Shown: one piece after another, positions 55,546 to 64,000 of the stretch
How the letters are laid out: each line of letters begins with the position of its first letter
How positions within the stretch are numbered: position 1 is the first letter of the stretch
From: Cenococcum geophilum 1.58
Taxonomy: Eukaryota > Ascomycota > Dothideomycetes > Gloniales > Gloniaceae
NCBI GenBank assembly: GCA_001692895.1
Contig: KV748277.1
Location: 139,610-203,609 of the forward strand
Reading direction: 5' to 3'
DNA length: 64,000 nt
Notes under the pieces: generated by a model
The model's input: only the letters and a program-made list of their open reading frames with translations
The model's database searches: none
What the model was told of the DNA's origin: nothing
Program-made: the position numbers and the translations under genes

Positions 55546-56588
55546 ACGGTCGCAAAATTAACTCTATATAACGCTTACGGATATTAATAAAGACCGCTTA
55601 TACGCCAAAGATGCGCACCTAACGTCTTAAATTCAAATTCTAGTTGTACTAGCACACAGTGCAGATGTCCCAGATATCTACCGTTCAATCAAAAGCTTAA
55701 GACTGGCTCCTGCTAGATGAAGTAGAGGGGTTTCTTTGACGCCTTTTAAATGCACCCATAGCTGGCAGTTGGTTCTGGAAAATCTATTAATTAGAGAGCT
55801 GATTAAGGCGATTCTAATGCAAGTATTAACAGGATAATAGACGTGGCGGTTGCTTACATTAATTTCGTTAAAGTTAATGGTTTGCCTCATATAAACAGAG
55901 CGGCTCGGCTTCCAAAAGCTTACCAAAGTGGCTCAGACTAAGAAACAGATGGATCGATCGAATAGGTTAGCTTGCGGATATTCGATAATCCGCGCAGCGG
56001 ATATTCATCGGTTTCTTAGTCTGAGCATGCTGAGTCAAGCGTCTAAGAGCTTATGGGCGTCGCTTTAGTGCGAAATGAATGTTTTAAAAATCGAATTTTG
56101 TGTATTTCTACGAGCTATATCCCAACCATAATAGTTATAATATATATGTTTAATGTAATAGATTCTTTAGGTAATTATATCTTTATAAATATATACTATA
56201 ACCCTATATCTAGAATACTAAGGGGCGAGATACATCGTCGCAAAACGTAAGTTAGATTCTCAACGGAATCTTCACTAAAACTCGACTGACTGCCTATATC
56301 CAACTTTCCACACAATAGAGCTATAATATTGCCATAACGTAGAGGCAATAAAGAAGACAAAGAGCTTTTAGCTCGTAGTATTTTAGAGATAATTAGACCA
56401 AGAGAAGTACGTAAGTTTTAGCAGTAAGGCAAAATTGTAATAAAACTAGACTAAAACTGACCGACTACCTATATCTAACTTCTCGTAGAATAGAGCTATG
56501 ATATTGCTATAATATAGAGGCGATAGAGAACAAAAAGATCTTTTAGCTCGTAGTATTTTAGAGATAATTAGACGTAGAGAAGTATATA
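55546..56588. other. AT-rich repeat DNA with a 176-bp duplication
   Basis: No gene. A segment at about 56277-56415 is repeated at 56453-56590 (period 176 bp; both contain AGAGCTATRATATTG and TTAGCTCGTAGTATTTTAGA). A third, more diverged copy lies near 56825-56895. The hairpin at 55931-56026 is listed separately. Confidence 0.6.
55931..56026. repeat. Hairpin-forming inverted repeat
   Basis: 21-bp arms (GCTCAGACTAAGAAAC-A/C-GATG) match at 20 of 21 positions and are separated by 54 bp with two copies of GCGGATATTC. Probably a tiny foldback element or its remains. Confidence 0.65.
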
Positions 56589-56720
56589 AGGTATGGAGCT
56601 TCGAGCAGAGCTTTAAGCAGAGCCTCGTGCAGAGCTTCGAGAAAAGCCTCGTGCAGAGCTTCAAGAAAAGCCTCGTGCAGAGCTTTAAGCAGAGCCTCGT
56701 GCAGAGCTTCGAGCAGAGCA
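56589..56720. repeat. Second array of the GAGCTTCG-type minisatellite
   Basis: About eleven ~12-bp units (GAGCTTCGAGCA, GAGCCTCGTGCA), related to the large array at 54310-55325. It sits inside a copy of the 176-bp unit, at the point where the first copy has only GTAAGTTTTAG. Confidence 0.75.
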
Positions 56721-56984
56721 GTAAGGTAAGATTGCAACCGACGAGTTTTACAACAGACGATTTTTACGACCAATGAAAATACAACCAACGAAAATACGAC
56801 TAACTAATATAGCTACGACGTCGTTATTTATTGCAATAGATAGAGAAATTAAAGAGCTCCTACCTTATAGTATTTTTATAATAACTAGACGTTATAAAAG
56901 GGTTAAGATAGAGCGTTATAATGGAAGAGTTATCGCCTAATAAGAAACAATGATTTCGCATATAAAGGGCGCCTATAAGCTCTT
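56721..56984. other. AT-rich repeat DNA
   Basis: Diverged third copy of the 176-bp unit and flanking sequence. No gene. Confidence 0.4.
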
Positions 56985-57142
56985 AGACCCTTGGGGAGAA
57001 ATTCCTCTTGGTGTGATCTAATTGGTCCAGGAGCTTGCAGGACTTGGCAGGAGTTAGTGCGCTTGTCTGACTGGCTCAGGAGTTCGCAGGTGTGGTGCTA
57101 AGGAGTAGCGCTGCGCCGTGGCGCAATTTCTCCCCGGGGGTC
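56985..57142. mobile_element. Small GC-rich inverted-repeat element (MITE-like)
   Basis: Ends AGACCCTTGGGGAGAAATT (left) and the reverse complement of AGACCCCCGGGGAGAAATT (right), 17 of 19 matching. About 158 bp, GC-rich between AT-rich flanks. No clear target duplication. Confidence 0.5.
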
Positions 57143-58039
57143 TGATTTATGAGATAATAGCTTCGCTGTTAATGAAGTTAAAAAATCCAACGGCCCGAGG
57201 AAGTTACCGTTATCGAGTTTGGCGCCCACAAGAATTCCTGCTATTCCCGTTTAGTTCTTAGGGAAAACTTCGTCGTATACATATTTCTTCTGCTGCGGTA
57301 AGTTACCCCAGGACTATATTAGTTCTACTGGTTAAAACTATCCCTTGCAACGTCGGTTTTCGCCCTAAGAATCTGACCAATCAAAACACGAGACTCCCCC
57401 CTAATGGTCAGATATTTGGAGCTTTTGGTATTGCTTAACTCTTATCCCTTAGCACGATGAAATTCGCCCTACGGTTATCGATAAGAGGCAGCCAATCAAA
57501 TCAATAGAATCAACAACTCGTGCTCAGGAATTCGAGGCTGGTAGTATTGCTCAAATATTATACAAATTGATATATAAGCTTAATCTTTGGAGTTGAGTCG
57601 CTCAATATGTGGTAGCCAGCAGCCGTCATTTCTACAGAACGGTATTTCGCAAACACTGCAGCCGAATAGAGTCCTTGGAGCATGCTTACGCCTCTGCAAA
57701 TCCTTACTATCGCGAGGTTTCTTTGTAGTATTTGGTGATATTTTTAAAAGAGCCTTCCGACGTCCCTTATGTTCTACTTAAGTCTTCCTGCTAGCCTCTA
57801 TGCACGCCGAACAGTATTAAGGCTTTGGCTAGAGCTTTAAAGGTAACGTTTTTATAGATTCTCTAAGTTTAAGTATTAGAAAATATACGCCTACTATATA
57901 AAACACCCTTACTTATTATAAAAATAAATTACTTTATAGGCAAGCGACTTCCTCTATTAAAAGATTAATTAATACTTAATATTAGAAATACCAAGCGATA
58001 AATTTAACTACCTTAATTTAGCTAAATTGCCACGCGGAT
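57143..58039. other. AT-rich region with no supported gene
   Basis: About 900 bp. A 64-codon open frame at 57587-57781 has no recognisable content. The last 200 bp may be the 5' part of the decayed transposase. Confidence 0.4.
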
Positions 58040-58388
58040 ACGGCGGGCGAGAGCGATAGCGAGCTAGCGAACATCCTCTCCTTAAAGAAGCTCTCTTTAA
58101 GTGGTACTAACGCTTATAAATCTTACGCATTCCTATTACGGGCGATCTTATACGTACTACCGCATCTTAATTATAGTAGCGGATACCTTTACTAGCTTAA
58201 TCGCCTAAGCTAAAGTAGTTAATTAGGTAGCTAAAGGGTTTTAAATCTTATAATAGAATTTATAAAAGGAAGTAATATAGTAAGGCTGTGTTAGTTAATA
58301 TAGAAGGTACTAAAGATCGCATAATAGAGCTTCGTGTAATTTTTATATCTTTTCTATTAAAGGATATTTATAATATAGATAAGACTAG
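58040..58388 (+). pseudogene. Decayed pogo/Fot1-type transposase, N-terminal part
   Basis: Read in one frame, the segment gives ASEHPLLKEALFKWY then a stop, RL, a stop and ILRIPITGDLIRTTAS, as in the CENP-B/Tc5-type helix-turn-helix of pogo transposases. It ends with LLKDIYNIDKT, which corresponds to the conserved D-I-Y-N-x-D-E-T-G of the catalytic domain. TAA/TAG stops fall where Gln is expected, as after RIP. The frame is then broken by the TRIM element at 58389; AT-rich continuation follows from 58809. Confidence 0.6.
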
Positions 58389-58803
58389 TGTAAGAGTACA
58401 TATATTAGATCCCGCCGCGCTTGCGACAAGTTCGCAAGCACTCGTGTCTTTTTGGCCGTATGGCGACGTTGGGGCGGGAAACGTTACAATTGTGCTTGCG
58501 AACTTACTGGGGCCAGGTATCGTGGGTTCGATCCCCAGCGGTCACTTCGCTCTGGTACAGTCTAACGCGCATCCGTGCGATGAGGCGTCGGTGGAGATTC
58601 CGATCGCTTACGTTACTGGGGACTCCTAATATATGGTGCGACTCTTAGTGTGGACCCCCTGCGGCTTGGCGTTCGAGGACGAACGCGCAGAGGGGAGGGC
58701 AATTGTAAGAGTACATATATTAGATCCCGCCGCGCTTGCGACAAGTTCGCAAGCACTCGTGTCTTTTTGGCCGTATGGCGACGTTGGGGCGGGAAACGTT
58801 ACA
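58389..58803. mobile_element. TRIM (terminal-repeat retrotransposon in miniature), young copy
   Basis: 415 bp with two identical 100-bp direct repeats (58389-58488 and 58704-58803), each starting TGTAA and ending TTACA. The element is flanked by an exact 5-bp duplication ACTAG (58384-58388 and 58804-58808). A polypurine tract, AGAGGGGAGGG, lies just inside the right repeat, as in front of a 3' LTR. The 215-bp interior has no coding capacity. It contains GTGGGTTCGATCCCC, which resembles the T-arm of a tRNA. It is GC-rich and unmutated in RIP-damaged surroundings. It must depend on another element's enzymes. Confidence 0.9.
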
Positions 58804-58808
58804 ACTAG

Positions 58809-59948
58809 GCTCTTTTAGAAAGCTATACTAGATACTATACTAGCTACTAAGGCTCTCTTAGAATAAAGAAATAGAAAGTAAGAGTCTTTCTAGCTAATTG
58901 CTCTAACGTAGATAGCTTAGATAAGCTTCCTCTTTAAATAATTAGATCCTTAGCTTAGCCACGGTGTTTTATAAAAGCTTATATTAATTTACTTCGCTTA
59001 ATATTATATAGAAGAGTAATAAGAAGGCCTAGATAATAATAGTAATTATAACTAAATAGCTTACCTAGTTTAATAAAAGGATATATAGTAGAAGAGTACT
59101 CCTTTTATTTAATATTTTTAACGCGTATAAAGTAGCTATTTAAACACTTACTAAAAATAATACTCTTAAGAATATATAGGTTGAGTTTCTTTCTCCTAAT
59201 TATACCTCTATATACTAGCTACTTAATTAAGGAATTATAGCAAACTTTAAGTTATACTATCGACGATATTAGCTTAGATTTATAGAAGAGTACTCCCTCT
59301 AAGATTAAGATCCAATTAAGTAGATATATATACTTTAGGCTATTTAATAGGTAATTATAGCTTAGAAGGAAGTTATACTAAAAGTAATTAACAGTTAATT
59401 TATTAAATCTACGCTCTTTAGCTTAAGAGAAGGCCTCTTACCTCACCTTTATAATTATATAGATCTAATTATTAATATAGTATAAGAGATAGCTAAATAA
59501 CTACGTGCTACCAAAAGGATCCGTAAACCTATAAATATTTAGAATTTTATTTATCTTCCGGGCAAAGATATAGTAGACTCTACTAAAGATCTTATTAAGC
59601 ACGTAGCGGAGCTCTATACTAGGCTAGATCGCTATATAGAAATAGATAAGAAGGACTCCTAATAACCTTAAATTAAACTTAATAAGGTAATAGAGGCCTT
59701 ATAAAAGCTTCGTCTATATAAGGAGCAATAGGAGGATAGTAAGAGAGAGGTTATTACAACTCTATTAAGGCACGAGCGTTAAATCTAAAGACGACGACTC
59801 TAAAATACTAAGTAGACAATAATTTTTATTTTTTTTAGGGGAGCTAATCGCTTAATTCTAACTTCGGGCTTATAGATATGCAATATTATTATATAATTTT
59901 AACATTTAGTATATTTTACGTACAAAGTCTAAATATAATAATACTTTT
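58809..59948. other. RIP-damaged AT-rich sequence, probably transposon remains
   Basis: 1.1 kb of AT-rich DNA continuing the decayed transposase locus. Conceptual frames have many TAA/TAG, and no domain can be assigned with confidence. The stretch 59570-59800 has the most residual coding character. Confidence 0.5.
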
Positions 59949-60158
59949 TGTAACGGCGCTATCGCACGTTACCTGCCAAATTCTGCTATATTCTGCCGAC
60001 CTGCGATTAGCCCGCCTAAAGCTAGCGCCTTGGCGGCTCACCCTATATATTTGTTTACATCGGTCCTAGCAACCCCTTTTCCTTCTCTTTAGCTTAGTAT
60101 CTTCGTAATACAGTATTCTATAAGCTTTGGTTCAGAGGCATTTGTACAAGCCGTAACA
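59949..60158 (+). repeat. Gypsy 5' LTR
   Basis: Starts TGTAACGG and ends CCGTAACA, 8-bp inverted ends; 210 bp. The partner is outside the window, so the boundaries rest on the inverted ends and on the position upstream of gag. Confidence 0.7.
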
Positions 60159-60180
60159 TTATACTAAGCTCTCCCTATTT

Positions 60181-60310
60181 TGCCTGGGAAGGCCTTAATA
60201 ATATCCCACCCTAAAGAAACTTCGTCTGTAACGACGTATTAACGCGCTATACTTAGATACCAAAACAACCCTACATTGCCTGGGAAGGCCTAGATAATAT
60301 CCCACCTTAT
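60181..60310 (+). repeat. Direct repeat in the Gypsy leader
   Basis: TGCCTGGGAAGGCCT followed by ATAATATCCCACC occurs twice, near 60180 and 60275, between the LTR and gag. Possibly an RNA packaging or structural element. Confidence 0.6.
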
Positions 60311-63300
60311 AAGCCAGACAGGACTGGACCTGTACCCCTAGAATTAAAACTAAAGCGTATAATACTAACGAACCTTAGGAAGCTAATAATGGCACCTAAA
60401 GCAAGCTCATCCAAGAGAGCTGCCTTTATTTGAGAGGAACCTAAGATCTAATTAGGATCAGAAATTGAAGACAATAATGATATTGTAAACATACGCGAGT
60501 AGATTTGCGCCCTTGCAGCCAGCTAAGAAGCTAATCGTCTTAAAGTAAGAAATATATAAGAGACCCTATAAGAGATCCTAGAAAGCCTTGCGGCCCTATA
60601 AAATAGCCTAGCTTCCCCTTCTTAAAGCCCTAGTTGACCTGTTCACTCTACTAAATATAATACACCAGGGAGTACGGATATAATAACGAAGTAATTAAAG
60701 TCCGTTAAGCTCCCTAACCCCCTACCACTATCTAACGGGATAAACCCTACCTTTAAGAATTAGAGGATTTAAGTATAAGGAAAGCTCCGTGTTAACTATA
60801 ACTATTTCCTTTCTAAAGAAGCTAAAATGCTCTACCTCTTTAGTCGAACCACTAGGGACGCCTAACGGCACCTTTAAGCCAAGTTTAAGGATGACTTCCC
60901 TATCCAATTTATATCTATTAATGAGATAATACGGCACCTAGCGGCTATCTACATTAACCTAAATAAAGTACGGGATGCCCGTTATAACTATAATCACCTA
61001 ATAATAAAACTAAACCAACCCTTTGCCAAATTTTAAACTCAATTCCTATACCTTACAGGAGAAGGCTAGGTTCCCCTTAAGAACTATTAATTAGACCTAT
61101 ATAATAAGCTAACAATCCGGCTATAAGAAAAGATTGCTGTAACCTTAGATAACCTACTAACCCATAAAAGACTTGCAGCTTATTACCTATTATTAAACTT
61201 AGAACTAAAGCGGATTAACGCCTACCCTAATTGGTAGAAGCAACTCTATAATAATCGGAACTTACTAGCTATACCTACAGGAGCTAGAGTAGGAAGATAA
61301 GTTACGACTACTCTTATACCAAAGGCGGTTATAACTATGCACTAATAAGCCTCGCCTGACTAGCTATATACCACACTATTAACTAGTATTCGCCGTAATA
61401 CTCTAATCAACCCTGCCTCGGCTATGTGCTTTAACTGCGATAAGTAAGGTTACTTTACCTCGTCCTACCCGGAGCTAAAGGATATAGGCGATATTAAGGA
61501 GATAGAGGAAGGAGAAATGTCCGATAAGTCGGGAAAAGAAGAACCCTAGGGAAAGACTCCCCCCTAGGGTACCCTATCGATCTTAAAGAGATTAATCTTA
61601 GTTAGTTAATAGGTGGAAAGTATTTTATAGTTCTATGTACAGTATCTTAAAATGGATATAGAGTTAATATAACCGCCCTTATTAACACTAGAGCAAATGG
61701 CTTCGCCTTTATAAATACTGCCTATATGAATGATATTGCCAAGTTTCTAAATGTAGAAGCCATCTAACTAGAGAAGCCTGTTTAGGTAAAGGGCTACAAC
61801 AGCTAAGCCGGTCGGCCCGTTACCCACGTCTTAAAGTTATATATCGCTCTTAACGGACGACGCTAATATGGTATCCCCTTTTACATCCTAGACCTAGGGT
61901 CCTATAATATAATCCTTAGACGAAAATGGATGTCCTATTTTAATATTTGGTTAAATATATAAAAAAGACGGTTCGTCTAGCCGGAGGATAGACTAAGGTT
62001 ATCCTCCTTTGTTAGGGAGATCCGAACTAACCGCAAGACACTAGCCGTAAGGGCTAACCCTACCTACTAGTAGGATGTCCGGGCCCATAACCTAGCCTTT
62101 GCCTAAGAGGACGCCCGCCATAAAGCTAGAAAGAACTCCGTACTGATAAAGATACTCTCCTAAAGCGCTATATTTAAAGAGGACTCTACGTACGGAAGCG
62201 GGATAGATAATAATGTAAATAATGTCCAAATCGCACAGATCCAACCGTTATAGAAAAGAACGTATTAATAAGATATAAGGGATAACCTCTGAAAGATACA
62301 ACAGGAGCTAAAAGGAGTAATAATAACGCTAGTACCCTAGAAGTCCCTAAAGTCATATACGCCCCTATTATCAGTTAACCCCCCTACCGTAGACATTGCC
62401 GCAATTAGCGCTGTAGCGTTTTACTTTAATATATACCGGAAGGACAATAAGGTCTTTATAATGAGCCTATATAAGATTAACTAAATTATTAATAATAGAG
62501 AGGAAAGGCTAGATAAGGAAACCGATAAGGAATTAGTCGAACCCCTCCTTTTTACTATTTATACAGGCTATAAGGATGTATTCTTAAAGGCGGCCTTAGA
62601 CAAGTTACCCCTTTACCAGATATACGATTATAAGATTTAATTAAAGGCCCATAACTCGCTAGGCTATAGCCCCCTCTACTATTAATTAATAGATAAGCTA
62701 AAAGCAATAAAGTAGTACTTAATTAACAACCTAGATAAAGGGTTTATCGAGCCAAGTTAAGCCCCTTTTACTTCCCCTATCCTATTCGTAAAAAAGCCTA
62801 ATAAAGGCCTTCGTTTTTATATTAACTATTAAAAGCTAAACGCTATTACTTAAAAGGACTAGTATCCTATTCCTTTAATTAACGAGACCCTTACACGTCT
62901 AAGCTAGGCAAAGATCTTTACCAAACTTAATATCCGCCAAGCTTTCTACTGAATTAGGATAGACCCTGTATCTAAAGATTTAATAACGTTCCGTACCTAT
63001 TATAGTTTTTATAAATACAAAGTTCTTCCTTTTAGACTAATAAACGGACTGGCTACGTACTAAAGGTATATAAATAACGTTCTTTTTAATTACCTCAACG
63101 AATTCTGCACGGCATACCTAGACGACATTCTTATATACTTAGACGACGAACTTAAGCATTAAGTTTATATTAAGAAGGTCCTGGAGAGACTACGGAACGC
63201 GGGCTTATAAGTTAATATCAAGAAATACGAGTTTGGGGTAAAACGTATAAAATACCTTAGGTTTATTATAACTATGGAAGGAATTAAGGTTAACTCTGAG

Positions 63301-64000
63301 AAGGTAGAGGCAATCCGTAACTAGAAGCCCTTTTATACAGTAAAAGGAATCTAGTCCTTCCTTAGTTTTTATAATTTCTACCGCTAGTTTATCCGTGACT
63401 ACGGAATTATAGTAAAACCTCTTATACGACTAACCAGGAAGGACACGCCTTTTATCTTTAATAATAGCTGCATAGAGGCCTTTAAAGAGGTAAAGGATTG
63501 GCTTATTTTTTCCCTAATCCTTTATCACTATAACCCGGACCTTAAATTAATGCTAGAAACAGACGCCTCTAATAGGGTTATAGTAAAAATCCTATTACAG
63601 TTATATCTAGACGGCAAATGGTACCCTATAGCTTTCTTCTTAAAGATAATAGACCTGGCTAAATATAACTACGAAGTACACGACAAAGAAATGCTAGCTA
63701 TTATTTGATCACTCTCCTAATAGTATATAGAGCTTAAAGGTACGAACTCCCAAATTAAGATATATACAGATTATAAAGCCCTAGAGTACTTTATAACTAT
63801 AAAGCAGCTTATAGGGCGATAAGCCCGGTGGGCCGAAATACTCTCCTAATTCTTCTTTATAATTATATATCGTTCTAGCAAGTAAAACTCTAAGGCTAAT
63901 GCCCTAACCCGAAGAGAATAAGACGTAGGACCCTAGGATAAGCTAAAAACCCAATATTGGACGCGCGCCCTCCTCTATCTAGAACAGCTCGACCTACGGA

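Larger units (their letters stand above)
59949..64000 (+). mobile_element. Ty3/Gypsy LTR retrotransposon, RIP-damaged, right end outside window
   Basis: A 210-bp 5' LTR (59949-60158) is followed by an untranslated leader and gag, then pol in the usual Gypsy order. The ATG at 60389 (MAPKASSSKRAAF) is a likely gag start. A CCHC-type zinc knuckle relic (CFNCDK) is at 61427. The aspartic-protease region has NTRA near 61684 where D-T/S-G-A is expected. The reverse transcriptase carries IFTKLNIRQAFY (near 62930) and AYLDDILIYLDD (63112-63147). RNase H is at about 63545-63950 (LMLETDASNR, NYEVHDKEMLAII, IYTDYKALEYF). Frequent TAA/TAG codons at Gln positions show RIP-type damage, and no protein can be made. 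Integrase and the 3' LTR are beyond the edge. Confidence 0.9.

Noticed and set aside
58489..58560. Possible tRNA gene
   Set aside because: Only the T-arm-like motif is present; no acceptor, D-arm or anticodon stem can be folded with confidence.
58288..58629. 113-codon open frame
   Set aside because: A chimera of decayed transposase and TRIM sequence; it crosses the TRIM boundary at 58389.

Overview
The window is nuclear DNA of a filamentous ascomycete (Pezizomycotina). Genes carry short introns of about 47-90 bp with GT..AG ends and CTAAC/CTAAT-type branch sites. It holds lineage-typical families: HET domain, a SesB-type NLR with TPR repeats, a fungal dynamin-like GTPase and a MYND protein. 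The transposons are AT-rich, and their stop codons and base changes look like repeat-induced point mutation (RIP). No species can be named from the sequence alone.

Layout. (1) 1-24.7 kb is a conserved housekeeping block: PDX1 (partial, minus), a mitochondrial membrane protein, the chromatin AAA-ATPase/bromodomain factor YTA7, a BTB protein, a Myb-like protein, a class II-type sirtuin, a kinase-like protein, a mitochondrial tRNA m1A methyltransferase-like protein and a DCR2-type metallophosphatase. It is interrupted at 16.5-17.5 kb by one small DNA transposon nested inside another. (2) 26-51 kb is an accessory, immunity-like island: an IFI6/IFI27-family protein divergent from a dynamin-like GTPase, a HET protein cut short by an in-frame stop, a coiled-coil repeat protein, a methyltransferase, a broken NLR, a MYND protein, a complete RIP-damaged Copia element and an apparently intact SesB-NB-ARC-TPR NLR. 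(3) 51-64 kb is gene-free, AT-rich repeat DNA: an inverted-repeat element with an internal 59-bp minisatellite, a 2.8-kb inverted-repeat element stuffed with minisatellites, a decayed pogo/Fot1-like transposase split by a young TRIM retroelement, and a RIP-damaged Gypsy element running off the right edge.

How the genes work together. Several conserved genes serve mitochondria (PDX1, the 1.6-kb membrane protein, the tRNA methyltransferase) or chromatin (YTA7, sirtuin, Myb), but nothing shows co-regulation beyond the divergent tRNA methyltransferase/DCR2 pair. In the island, HET, NLR and dynamin-like families are known or suspected parts of fungal non-self recognition and regulated cell death. 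Their clustering with broken relatives and transposons fits a fast-evolving allorecognition region; this is an inference from family identity and layout. Exon boundaries were worked out by eye from splice signals and reading frame.
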